From the NCBI RefSeq assembly GCF_000247815.1, contig NC_021677.1, positions 40,305,717 to 40,369,716 on the forward strand: a stretch of 64,000 nt of DNA. The letters are read 5' to 3'. Positions 23,175 to 34,170 of this stretch are shown one piece after another. Both the position numbers and the translations under genes were made by a program. Source of the stretch: Ficedula albicollis (Eukaryota; Chordata; Aves; Passeriformes; Muscicapidae). The notes beneath the pieces are model-generated. The model had not been told where the DNA came from. It made no database searches and saw only the letters and a program-made list of their open reading frames with translations. Numbering within the stretch: the first letter of the stretch is position 1; each line of letters starts with the position of its first letter.

Positions 23175-25199
23175 ATGATCCAGAGGCACCAGCTGGTGCA
23201 GTCTGTGCTGCAGGAGCTACAGGAAGCCACCGAATGCTTTGGTCTGGAGGGCCTTACCAGTGCTGCGCTGGAGGCAGAGAGGACCTTGTCATCTTTTTCC
23301 CTACCTGGCTACTGTGGGAGTCAGTTCCAAGAGGAACTGGAGGTTGACCGGGTAGCCAGGAGCCTCTATCCTGAGGATGCCCCAAGTAACATGCTGCCTC
23401 TCGTTTGCAAAGGTGAGGGAAACCGCCTCTTTGAGGCTGCCAGTGTGCTGCTCTGGGGTAACCCCAGCCTCAGCCTGGAGCTTCAGGTGCGTACTGTGGT
23501 GGAGATGCTGCTGCACAAACAATACTACTTGAATGGCATGATTGATTCCAAAGTGATGCTGCAGGCTGCCCGCTACTCCCTCTGCACGGAGGAGACCCCG
23601 GAGATGACCAGCCTCCCCATGGCTATCCTGGAAGCCATCTTTGATGCTGATATCAAAGCTACCTGTTTTCCTGGCACCTTTGCCAACATGTGGCACGTCT
23701 ATGCTCTTGCCTCAGTACTGCAATGTAACATCTACTCCATCTATCCCATGAGCAATTTGAAGATCCGACCCTATTTTAACCGGCTCATCCGGCCCAGGAA
23801 GTGTGGCCCACGAACCTCCACGCTGCACATCATGTGGTCGGGGCAGCAGCTCTCCAGGCAGGTCTTCAAAGCACAGTACTTTGTGGCCGTGGTTGGCCTG
23901 GAGGAGCTGGAACCCACAGTACCTTCACCAGAGCCTCCCGTCCAGCCCATGAAGACCCTTGAGCTGCTGAACAGTGACCCCCAGTTGACCTACTCCAACC
24001 TGCGTGACCGCTACAGCATTACCAAGAGCACCTTCTACCGCTGGAAGCGCCAGTCTCGTGAGCACCGGCAGAAAGCGGCTGCCAGGTTTGCAGCTAAACA
24101 CTTCCTGCAGTCCTGCTTTCAGGAGGGCAATATAATCCCCCTCCAGCACTTCCGACAGATGTTTCCAGACATCTCCCGATCCACATACTATGCCTGGAAG
24201 CATGAGATGCAGAGCATGGTCAACGGTGATGCCTCTGCTCTGTCTGAGGCCCACAGGTTGCAGGAACTTCACAGGATTGTCCCAAGAAAGGCTGATGTGA
24301 ATGAGCCAGCAAATCCTCAGGGCAGCTTAAAATCCTCAAGTCCTTCCCTAGATCCCATTCAAGCAGGAGTCTTTATGCAAGGAGCCAAATCCTACCTGGA
24401 GAAATGCATTTCCATGAACACTCTGGTGCCTTACAGATGCTTCAAACGCAGCTTCCCTGGCATCTCCAGGTCCACTTACTATAACTGGCGAAGAAAAGCA
24501 ATCAAGGAGAACCCCAACTTCAAACACCCCCAGTCACCCTTGGATAACCAGAAAACTGTAGCTATAGGAAAGCCATTCCTGCAGAAGCCAAGCAGTGTGC
24601 CTATTAGGAAAAGGCAGAATGGAGATCGGCCAGCATCCAGGAGTCTCCTGCAGCTCCATCCTTCTCTGTGCTGGAGAAAGCAGCTGCGAGATGCGGCCAG
24701 GAGGCAGGTCCAGCAATGGCAGCTGCCCTTCTGCAAGTACCGCCTGCGCTATCCGTCTCTCTCCTCCACGGCCTACTGGTTTTGGAAGGGCAGTGGCAAA
24801 ACCATTTGGCAGCATCGCCTGCCCTGGAGCAGCTCCAGCCTGCCATTGAACCGTGTGGCTTCCCTGGCACCTCCAAGAGCAGAGCCAGGCCTCAAACCAC
24901 AGAGCCATTTGGAGGTAGCCACCAAGCACATAGATAAGCCGGTGCCTGCCATGCCGTGCCACACCAGCGTTTCGGGCTATGCCGTGTCGCAGAGAGCCAA
25001 CAGCCGGATGTTCGTGATGGATGTGATCGCCACTGCCCAGTTCAAGGCACAAGCCAAGCTGTTCCTGCAGCAGCGCTTTGAGTCGAAGACCTTCCCAACC
25101 TACAAGGAGTTCAGTGCCCGCTTCCCACTCACGGCCCGCTCCACCTATTACATGTGGAAGCGTGCCCTGCACGATGGGCTGACGTTGGTGGACGCCTGA
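23175..25199 (+). CDS. VRTN: Vertnin, DNA-binding regulator of vertebral development
   Basis: Intact 674-aa protein in one coding exon, near the mammalian length of about 700 aa. Vertnin is a vertebrate nuclear protein that binds DNA and affects thoracic vertebra number (known from the pig VRTN locus). Residues about 75-242 form an OTU-like domain (KGEGNRLFEAAS at 79-90, WHVYALASVLQ at 173-183, QYFVAVVGLEE at 234-244) in which the catalytic Cys position is Arg84 and the His position is Gln234, so it should lack peptidase activity. The rest carries five helix-turn-helix-like repeats ending SITKSTFYRWK, DISRSTYYAWK, GISRSTYYNWR, SLSSTAYWFWK and PLTARSTYYMWK (about residues 281, 332, 429, 528, 651). 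The start is chosen because the acceptor AG at 23172-23173 lies immediately upstream of G-ATG; the open frame continues 71 codons further upstream, but through intron. Flanked by ABCD4 and SYNDIG1L as in mammals. Confidence 0.96.
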   Translation: MIQRHQLVQSVLQELQEATECFGLEGLTSAALEAERTLSSFSLPGYCGSQFQEELEVDRVARSLYPEDAPSNMLPLVCKGEGNRLFEAASVLLWGNPSLSLELQVRTVVEMLLHKQYYLNGMIDSKVMLQAARYSLCTEETPEMTSLPMAILEAIFDADIKATCFPGTFANMWHVYALASVLQCNIYSIYPMSNLKIRPYFNRLIRPRKCGPRTSTLHIMWSGQQLSRQVFKAQYFVAVVGLEELEPTVPSPEPPVQPMKTLELLNSDPQLTYSNLRDRYSITKSTFYRWKRQSREHRQKAAARFAAKHFLQSCFQEGNIIPLQHFRQMFPDISRSTYYAWKHEMQSMVNGDASALSEAHRLQELHRIVPRKADVNEPANPQGSLKSSSPSLDPIQAGVFMQGAKSYLEKCISMNTLVPYRCFKRSFPGISRSTYYNWRRKAIKENPNFKHPQSPLDNQKTVAIGKPFLQKPSSVPIRKRQNGDRPASRSLLQLHPSLCWRKQLRDAARRQVQQWQLPFCKYRLRYPSLSSTAYWFWKGSGKTIWQHRLPWSSSSLPLNRVASLAPPRAEPGLKPQSHLEVATKHIDKPVPAMPCHTSVSGYAVSQRANSRMFVMDVIATAQFKAQAKLFLQQRFESKTFPTYKEFSARFPLTARSTYYMWKRALHDGLTLVDA

Positions 25200-25912
25200 G
25201 TGCCAGCTGGCTTGGCCACAGCTCCTCTGCTGATGTGCCCTTTGGCTCCCTGGTGCCGTGCCCGGGTTGGGGCCTTGCTAATTTTTGTTCTGGTTTGGTT
25301 TTGTTTTGTTCCTAATCTCTGGCTTTCTTTTTTGTGTGGTTCAATCAGGTATGGGAGCATCCTCACAGTGCCTATTCCCAGAGGCTGGAGGAGTGGAAGG
25401 AGAAGGCATTGAGTATCCCAAGGAAGGGGCCAGATAATTTTCCTCTCTTTGTGCTCAGAGAATGAGCAAGGGAGGTAGTACCGTGTCATGGGATGCTGCT
25501 GGGCCTCATGAGATGGAGGATGTGAAAGTCTCTCTGCCCCAGGCAGTTGCTTGAACGAGTAATGTGGATGTGCAGGATGAGCATGGAGGTGCCTAGCATC
25601 TCATCAGTGAGCAGAGTAGTACTGGCTCAGCTGTAGGTGAGGAAAGGTCTGGGGAGTGCTCAGGTTTATGTAGGGAGCATCTTTGGTCTGGGCTTTTCCC
25701 AGCTAAGGAGAATAAAAGCTTCACTTGGGATGAGTGAAGCTCTGGCTTTTAATACCTGCCTCTGGCTGCCCTGATCTTTCCTAGAGGGAGCAGAGGCTGG
25801 TACCTGAGGGGATTTGTTTGTGTCCTCACTGTAATCTGTATGCTGGGAATGCTAAGCTAGCAGTCAGTGTCTTTCTCAGGCTCTGAAGTCCCTGACTATC
25901 AGGTCTTGTAGC

Positions 25913-25918
25913 AATAAA
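25913..25918 (+). terminator. Candidate polyadenylation signal AATAAA for VRTN
   Basis: AATAAA in GCAATAAACT, 714 bases after the stop codon. An earlier AATAAA is at 25711-25716. Confidence 0.5.
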
Positions 25919-26098
25919 CTTTTCATACAAACCTTTATTCTCTCAGCTGGCAGCTGCCTTACTTTTCTATGGTCTCTCTTCCCTGATGTCTAGGAGAATG
26001 CAGAGAAACTGCAACTTGTGTGCCCAGTGTCCCTGCATCCCCTGTGCTGTGCTGCAAGCAACATGGATGTGTGTATCTCACTTGTAAGAAACCAAAGC

Positions 26099-26104
26099 AA
26101 TAAA
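26099..26104 (+). terminator. Candidate distal polyadenylation signal AATAAA for VRTN
   Basis: AATAAA in AAGCAATAAAGACTC followed by TGTGTGG about 25 bases on, a good downstream element. Confidence 0.5.
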
Positions 26105-26248
26105 GACTCTTCCACTCCTAGTCCTGTGTGGTTTCTCACTCTCACTGCATGATTTCTAGGCAAGGCTTTCCCCTCCCTCTCTGCTTTCTAAAACTGTCTA
26201 GTGGGCAGGGAGAGCCTGCGTGCCCCTCAATTCTTGCTCCTGAGAAGA

Positions 26249-26612
26249 TCACCTTCTGGTTCCTGGGGGGGAGTGTCTGCTGCTCTGGAGGCCTGGCTGG
26301 AGCTGTGCTCTCCCTGGTAAGAGCCTAAGGCTTGCCTTCCAGAACAGATGCAAGGCTGGAGGTAACCCAGTGTGCACAGCCCTGTGTGGCAGCAGGGATG
26401 CAGAGACAATGTCTGAGATGTTGGTGGTCCTGCCTTGAAGTGGTGGTGGTGTACTGGGAAGCTGAAACCAGCTGTTGGCACCTCTGCCCTGTGAGCATGC
26501 ATCTTCTGGTTCCTGGGGGGGAGCGTCTGCTGCTCTGGAGGCCTGGCTGGAGCTGTTCACCTTCTGGTTCCTGGGGGGGAGTGTCTGCTGCTCTGGAGGC
26601 CTGGCTGGAGCT
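26249..26612 (+). repeat. Nested tandem duplication, 308-bp unit with a 52-bp core
   Basis: DNA from 26249 recurs from 26557 at an offset of 308. A core beginning CTTCTGGTTCCTGGGGGG and ending GGCCTGGCTGGAGCTGT occurs three times (about 26253-26305, 26504-26556, 26561-26613). The third copy runs into the 2,511-bp unit. Confidence 0.9.
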
Positions 26613-27637
26613 GTGCTCTCCCTGGTAAGAGCCTAAGGCTTGCCTTCCAGAACAGATGCAAGGCTGGAGGTAACCCAGTGTGCACAGCCCTGTGTGGCAG
26701 CAGGGATGCAGAGACAATGTCTGAGATGTTGGTGGTCCTGCCTTGAAGTGGTGGTGGTGTACTGGGAAGCTGAAACCAGCTGTTGGCACCTCTGCCCTGT
26801 GAGCATCTTGAGGTATAAGGCTGAGAAGGTCTCTGCCAGACTCCAAAAGCCCTCATCCCCTTAGTGTGTGAGTTCTCCTGTGGTGTCTGTCAGCATGGCT
26901 GTGCAGGACTAAGCTGTAGGATGTCTAGGGCTGCCTGATATTACTGTGACAACTGCAGTACCTGGTCCTGCTTCCCAGGAAGCTGTCAAAAGTCAAAGCA
27001 ACCTACAGATGTGGGGGGAGAGATTCCCAAGCTCTGCATTAACAAGGTCAGCTCCTGAGGCTGGGTCAGCAGGACTGAATCTTGTCTTACTTTCAGGCCT
27101 TTGACAGGGCATTGTGAGCTTTGGTGACCATGTTAAGAGGAGATGTCGTAACACTTGTGGTGTGTCTGTCCCAAATCCATCCCCCTGCTCTGCCCCACCT
27201 CCTCCTCCCCAGCTTGCTCACAAATGACTTGTTTTTCCTAAGGTGTCTGGAACCTGTCACTGGCTGCTGCAGCCCAGTCCTGTTCCTTAGTCTAGCTTCA
27301 TTCCCTGTGAGCCTCCTAGGCAGAGGGGCCCTATGCTGGACAGCTCTGCTGAGCTTTCTTCGGCAGCAGCCTGCAGGAGAAAGGGGTGCTCAGGGTTGTC
27401 CTGTGGTGGGGCAGCCATGTTGAACCAGCATCTGGGGCATGTCTTAAGGAACCATTTAGCTCCTTGTCCTTGGTGAAGGTGGGATCTCACCACTGCCCAT
27501 CCACTGCAGCATGTCCTCTGTGGTCCCAGAGCAGGGCTTCTGGGGCACTTGCTGCTTTGGGGATGGAGGCACGTAAGGAGCAGGGAGCTGCCAAGCAGTG
27601 CTGTGTGCTGCTGCAGAGAGCCCTGGGCTCTGTGTCG

Positions 27638-27735
27638 GGAAGTAATTGAAGTAATTAGCTGCCAGGGAGGACTCATCCATGAACTCCGCTGAGGGAGTGA
27701 GCTGGTAATTACTCCAGAAAGATTACCTATGTCTC
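27638..27735 (+). promoter_or_regulatory. Candidate enhancer segment with paired homeodomain sites (copy 1)
   Basis: AGTAATTGAAGTAATTAGCT at 27641-27660 and GGTAATTACTCC at 27704-27715 give three TAAT-type cores in about 75 bases of otherwise GC-rich DNA. This resembles conserved developmental enhancers. The repeated copy is at 30149-30246. Inference from motif density only. Confidence 0.3.
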
Positions 27736-30148
27736 TAAACTGCTGGAGGCTGGAGATAGCTGCTTGCAGCAGCAGTGGTGGTTGTGGCAGCAGCTGTGAA
27801 AATGGATGGAGGACTCCCAGAGTGTTCCCTGCCTTGCCTGAGCCAAGGGAAGCAGCAGGGAGGGTGGGTTTGCTGACAGTGGGTGCCAACATGGGCCCTA
27901 TTTGGGCGGCCATGAAGCTGAGGCAGGCTGTGCCTGACAGCAGAGTCGTGTGCTGGGGCATCCATCGGCATGGCACAGTGCAAGGGGTGGTGGCCAGCTG
28001 CTGCTGGGGGCAGGTGGGCCTCAGGAGAGCCTGGGGGAGTCTTTGTGGTGTGGCCCAGTGCTCTGCAGGGTGAAGGAATGGCTTCTGCTTCACATCACCC
28101 AGCTCTCCCTGAGCTGGGAATGCTGTATGCATCACACCCGGCCAGTTGCAGGATCAATCTCTTCTGGATACTGGGCTCCACAACCCTTTGCAAGACACTT
28201 TTTAGAAGCCCTGGTGAAGAGATCCAGGTGTAATGTTTTTCCTGCCCTTAGCTGGATGCCTGGATGGGGCATGGTGGGGAAAATTATACTCACTCTCTCC
28301 CTATGCCTTGATGGCAGCAGGCCATGTTGGATCACTGCCAGTTGACACCACCAAATGGTAGGTGCTTGTTCATTACTGATGCTGTTCATGGCTGAGCAGA
28401 GTTTAAATGGCAGGGGGGATTTTAGCACTTGATTTGTGAATGTCATGCTGCTCTCACACTGAGCTGGTGCTGGGAGATGAGTTTGAGGCAGGCTCTGCTT
28501 CTCCACGTAACACTGCCAGCTACCAGATGGTGAATGTCTCCCTTTGCACCTGGGCAGTGAGGTTTAGCTCAGGTGTCACCTAAACTCCTTCACAGACAGG
28601 TTCCTTTAAATACTGACCCCAGAAAAGAGGAAAATGAAAAGGTAACTGAAAAGCCGAGGCTGAGGGACTGCAAAGCACATGGGCACCAGCCTTCTGCTTA
28701 CCTGTAATTCAGGGCTCTCCTCTGCCCTTGCATCCTCGGGGGTGTGGAAGGTGGGCAATGCAGTGAAGCAGAGCTTGCCCAGGTGCTGTGGGAATAGTTG
28801 ATTATGCCCAAGCAAAGCTTTGGGGCACTTAGCTGACACATGCTAGCTCAGGCATGGCTTTGCCTCCAGATTTTGCACAGGCAACTTGTTTGTTGGTGCA
28901 AAGAGCAATAGTGTTGGTCTTAAAAGCACATCGAGGTGGCAAAGGGATTGCATTTCACAGGACAGCTCCTGTGCTTTGCTGGGATCATCAGAGTGGAGAA
29001 GTAGCAGCAGCAGGAAGATAAGAGAAGCCAGAGACACCATTCAAAACTGCTCATGAGCTGACAAGCATAGCAGCAATTCATTATCAAGAATATCTGTGTG
29101 CGGAGGTAAAAAAAGATAAGAAGGTGCTCTCCCTGGTAAGAGCCTAAGGCTTGCCTTCCAGAACAGATGCAAGGCTGGAGATAACCCAGTGTGCACAGCC
29201 CTGTGTGGCAGCAGGGATGCAGAGACAATGTCTGAGATGTTGGTGGTCCTGCCTTGAAGTGGTGGTGGTGTACTGGGAAGCTGAAACCAGCTGTTGGCAC
29301 CTCTGCCCTGTGAGCATCTTGAGGTATAAGGCTGAGAAGGTCTCTGCCAGACTCCAAAAGCCATCATCCCCTTAGTGTGTGAGTTCTCCTGTGGTGTCTG
29401 TCAGCATGGCTGTGCAGGACTAAGCTGTAGGATGTCTAGGGCTGCCTGATATTACTGTGACAACTGCAGTACCTGGTCCTGCTTCCCAGGAAGCTGTCAA
29501 AAGTCAAAGCAACCTACAGATGTAGGGGGAGAGATTCCCAAGCTCTGCATTAACAAGGTCAGCTCCTGAGGCTGGGTCAGCAGGACTGAATCTTGTCTTA
29601 CTTTCAGGCCTTTGACAGGGCATTGTGAGCTTTGGTGACCATGTTAAGAGGAGATGTCGTAACACTTGTGGTGTGTCTGTCCCAAATCCATCCCCCTGCT
29701 CTGCCCCACCTCCTCCTCCCCAGCTTGCTCACAAATGACTTGTTTTTCCTAAGGTGTCTGGAACCTGTCACTGGCTGCTGCAGCCCAGTCCTGTTCCTTA
29801 GTCTAGCTTCATTCCCTGTGAGCCTCCTAGGCAGAGGGGCCCTATGCTGGACAGCTCTGCTGAGCTTTCTTCGGCAGCAGCCTGCAGGAGAAAGGGGTGC
29901 TCAGGGTTGTCCTGTGGTGGGGCAGCCATGTTGAACCAGCATCTGGGGCATGTCTTAAGAAACCATTTAGCTCCTTGTCCTTGGTGAAGGTGGGATCTCA
30001 CCACTGCCCATCCACTGCAGCATGTCCTCTGTGGTCCCAGAGCAGGGCTTCTGGGGCACTTGCTGCTTTGGGGATGGAGGCACGTAAGGAGCAGGGAGCT
30101 GCCAAGCAGTGCTGTGTGCTGCTGCAGAGAGCCCTGGGCTCTGTGTCG

Positions 30149-30246
30149 GGAAGTAATTGAAGTAATTAGCTGCCAGGGAGGACTCATCCATGAACTCCGC
30201 TGAGGGAGTGAGCTGGTAATTACTCCAGAAAGATTACCTATGTCTC
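30149..30246 (+). promoter_or_regulatory. Candidate enhancer segment with paired homeodomain sites (copy 2)
   Basis: Identical counterpart, 2,511 bases downstream, of the segment at 27638-27735, with the same TAATTG/TAATTA cores. Confidence 0.3.
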
Positions 30247-31634
30247 TAAACTGCTGGAGGCTGGAGATAGCTGCTTGCAGCAGCAGTGGTGGTTGTGGCA
30301 GCAGCTGTGAAAATGGATGGAGGACTCCCAGAGTGTTCCCTGCCTTGCCTGAGCCAAGGGAAGCAGCAGGGAGGGTGGGTTTGCTGACAGTGGGTGCCAA
30401 CATGGGCCCTATTTGGGCGGCCATGAAGCTGAGGCAGGCTGTGCCTGACAGCAGAGTCGTGTGCTGGGGCATCCATCGGCATGGCACAGTGCAAGGGGTG
30501 GTGGCCAGCTGCTGCTGGGGGCAGGTGGGCCTCAGGAGAGCCTGGGGGAGTCTTTGTGGTGTGGCCCAGTGCTCTGCAGGGTGAAGGAATGGCTTCTGCT
30601 TCACATCACCCAGCTCTCCCTGAGCTGGGAATGCTGTATGCATCACACCCGGCCAGTTGCAGGATCAATCTCTTCTGGATACTGGGCTCCACAACCCTTT
30701 GCAAGACACTTTTTAGAAGCCCTGGTGAAGAGATCCAGGTGTAATGTTTTTCCTGCCCTTAGCTGGATGCCTGGATGGGGCATGGTGGGGAAAATAATAC
30801 TCACTCTCTCCCTATGCCTTGATGGCAGCAGGCCATGTTGGATCACTGCCAGTTGACACCACCAAATGGTAGGTGCTTGTTCATTACTGATGCTGTTCAT
30901 GGCTGAGCAGAGTTTAAATGGCAGGGGGGATTTTAGCACTTGATTTGTGAATGTCATGCTGCTCTCACACTGAGCTGGTGCTGGGAGATGAGTTTGAGGC
31001 AGGCTCTGCTTCTCCACGTAACACTGCCAGCTACCAGATGGTGAATGTCTCCCTTTGCACCTGGGCAGTGAGGTTTAGCTCAGGTGTCACCTAAACTCCT
31101 TCACAGACAGGTTCCTTTAAATACTGACCCCAGAAAAGAGGAAAATGAAAAGGTAACTGAAAAGCCGAGGCTGAGGGACTGCAAAGCACATGGGCACCAG
31201 CCTTCTGCTTACCTGTAATTCAGGGCTCTCCTCTGCCCTTGCATCCTCGGGGGTGTGGAAGGTGGGCAATGCAGTGAAGCAGAGCTTGCCCAGGTGCTGT
31301 GGGAATAGTTGATTATGCCCAAGCAAAGCTTTGGGGCACTTAGCTGACACATGCTAGCTCAGGCATGGCTTTGCCTCCAGATTTTGCACAGGCAACTTGT
31401 TTGTTGGTGCAAAGAGCAATAGTGTTGGTCTTAAAAGCACATCGAGGTGGCAAAGGGATTGCATTTCACAGGACAGCTCCTGTGCTTTGCTGGGATCATC
31501 AGAGTGGAGAAGTAGCAGCAGCAGGAAGATAAGAGAAGCCAGAGACACCATTCAAAACTGCTCATGAGCTGACAAGCATAGCAGCAATTCATTATCAAGA
31601 ATATCTGTGTGCGGAGGTAAAAAAAGATAAGAAG

Positions 31635-32596
31635 GAAAAGAGGGGAAAAAGGGATTTTTTTTATCAGTCCCCTGCATAATTCCCTCCATAGGTCCAGACT
31701 ACAGGCAACTAGTGCAGCCAAGCCAATTCAGTTATTTAAACAGAATCTTTTCCTCCTGTGCCCCAGTGGTATCTGTGGGGAACCATCTGCCTCTGTCCCA
31801 GCCAGCCACTGCCAGGTCCTGTTCCCTGCTCTTCTACTGCCTGCTCTGCCTCCTTTCCATTAAAATTCATCTCATGTTCTGTGGCTGAAAATGTCTTCTG
31901 GAGTCCAGCTGTGGCCCATCACTGCCCTGCCATTATGCTTCATGAATATTTTTTGCTGAACCAATTATCCAAACATAAGATCTGCCTTTTTCATGTTGGA
32001 GCAATGGCTCAGGCCTTTCCCTGGTTGCTGCCAGCTGAGGACCTCCCTGCCTGCTGCAGCAATTCCTGCTGGCAACACTTCATCACATTTCCCTGCATTT
32101 CTTCCCATCTCCACCACTCCTGCCTTCAAGGTAGTCCAGTTTCTCTACTCTTCTGTATTTCAAAACCCTCCTAATTTGTCTCACTAGCAAATGACACTAA
32201 GGCACTTTCCTATGCCAGCTTGCTAGTGAAAATATAGAAGATCAATGCTCAAGGATCTTGCCCTCCAGTCCAAATGGTTTTCTAAAATATCAACAGCCCA
32301 TTAATACCTGTCTTAGCTTTCTTGGACCAGCCCCCACCTGACAACTCTTGGTGTGGTTCTATCCCAGCCTGGCATTTTCCTTTACTGATCTCCCCATCCC
32401 TTTTCCATCCCTTCAGTAACTGTACTGCTGGGACAGGTAGGAGAGCTGTGGCAGGATGGACACATGCTCCTGCCAAACTCAGGTGCTCGAGAATGAAGTT
32501 TTATCTTCATGTCCTTTCTGTAACTGCGTGAGTCTGGGTGGCAGAAGGGACCCTTTGCCCATTGGGCTGTCCCTCAGTTCTCCATGGCAGGAGAAG
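31635..32596. other. Intergenic DNA, no feature recognised
   Basis: Unique sequence between two large tandem duplications. No coding similarity or mobile element seen. Confidence 0.7.
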
Positions 32597-34170
32597 GAAG
32601 CACTCTGACTTTTGTGAGAAACTGGGATTGATCCTGCCTGACATTTTGATTAAGCAACAAGATCTATTTAAAAATGAAGCCAGCAAATACTGAAAACTGG
32701 TTAAGTATTGTGTCTCCAAAAGTAGAGGGAGCAATTGCAGAGTGTCCCCACCTAGTGCCATGTCCCCTCCTGACACCACTTGTCCTCTTGCCCCATGGGG
32801 ACAGCTTCACCCCAGCAGTGTTCTCTGGCACGTGTGGCTACCAGAGTCTGTGGGAGAGTGATCTGGTGCCTGCATGTGTGGTGAGAGGAGAGGTGATGAA
32901 GCTCCTGATTTCCCAGAAGCTGATGCCTGCCTGAGTGATAGCTCTTAATTGGCTTCTCCCTGCAAAAGTCCTCTCCCACCAGCCCCAGGAGAGATGGCAC
33001 TGCCACAGGCTGTGCCTCCCCATGCTCTCTACACTGCAGGCTGTTTTGGGAGCAAAAAGGAAAAGATAAACTAGGTGAAGAGATGCACTGCTACATGATT
33101 TTTAAAGGGTTTTTTTGGCAGAAATAAAATTTTGTCCTGTCTCAGATAATTAGCTATTTCCTTCCTGGATTATTGTGAAGGGAAAACATTCACTATGCTA
33201 TTAAGTGAGCCAAAGGACTCACCCTGCTTTTTCTTCCCTGTGTCTCTTTTCTTACCATCCTCCAGATGAGAGATGGGGGTGAAATAAAGGCATTTCTGCT
33301 CCACCAGCATGGTTTTAATCCCACCCCGCTGATGTGTGCTGGTGAGAAGAGCAGATGGTGGCTCTTGTCCTCCCAGGGAGTGATCTGCACTCTGACTTCT
33401 GTGAGAAACTGTGATTGATCCTGCCTGACATTTTGATTAAGCAACAAGATCTATTTAAAAATGAAGCCAGCAAATACTGAAAACTGGTTAAGTATTGTGT
33501 CTCCAAAAGTAGAGGGAGCAATTGCAGAGTGTCCCCACCTAGTGCCATGTCCCCTCCTGACACCACTTGTCCTCTTGCCCCATGGGGACAGCTTCACCCC
33601 AGCAGTGTGCTCCGGCACGTGTGGCTACCAGAGTCTGTGGGAGAGTGATCTGGTGCCTGCATGTGTGGTGAGAGGAGAGGTGATGAAGCTCCTGATTTCC
33701 CAGAAGCTGATGCCTGCCTGAGTGATAGCTCTTAATTGGCTTCTCCCTGCAAAAATCCTCTCCCACCAGCCCCAGGAGAGATGGCACTGCCACAGGCTGT
33801 GCCTCCCCATGCTCTCTACACTGCAGGCTGTTTTGGGAGCAAAAAGGAAAAGATAAACTAGGTGAAGAGATGCACTGCTACATGATTTTTAAAGGGTTTT
33901 TTTGGCAGAAATAAAATTTTGTCCTGTCTCAGATAATTAGCTATTTCCTTCCTGGATTATTGTGAAGGGAAAACATTCACTATGCTATTAAGTGAGCCAA
34001 AGGACTCACCCTGCTTTTTCTTCCCTGTGTCTCTTTTCTTACCATCCTCCAGATGAGAGATGGGGGTGAAATAAAGGCATTTCTGCTCCACCAGCATGGT
34101 TTTAATCCCACCCCGCTGATGTGTGCTGGTGAGAAGAGCAGATGGTGGCTCTTGTCCTCCCAGGGAGTGA
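32597..34170 (+). repeat. Two-copy tandem duplication, 787-bp unit
   Basis: Copies about 32597-33383 and 33384-34170 share the whole unit with few substitutions; the boundary is marked by CCCAGGGAGTGA followed by TCTGCAC in the middle and by GGGTTCTGG at the end. The unit contains CAGATAATTAGCTATTTCC and GGATTATTGTGAAGG, AT-rich motifs resembling conserved non-coding DNA. Confidence 0.95.

Larger units (their letters stand above)
25200..26125 (+). other. VRTN: VRTN 3' UTR
   Basis: Follows the TGA at 25197-25199. Three AATAAA hexamers occur in the next 900 bases, the last two followed by GT-rich DNA typical of cleavage regions. The real 3' end needs transcript data. Confidence 0.6.
26613..31634 (+). 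repeat. Two-copy tandem duplication, 2,511-bp unit
   Basis: Copies 26613-29123 and 29124-31634 are almost identical, with only scattered single-base differences (for example GGAGGTAACC versus GGAGATAACC, and AAATTAT versus AAATAAT). The junction is sharp: ATAAGAAGG followed by TGCTCTCCC at the middle and by AAAAGAGG at the end. All open frames in the unit occur twice and none resembles a known protein. The unit includes a homeodomain-site-rich segment. Confidence 0.97.

Noticed and set aside
27287..28135. 282-codon minus-strand frame occurring twice (also 29798-30646)
   Set aside because: Duplicated because the DNA is duplicated. Composition is low-complexity Gln/Pro/Ser/Leu, without known domains.
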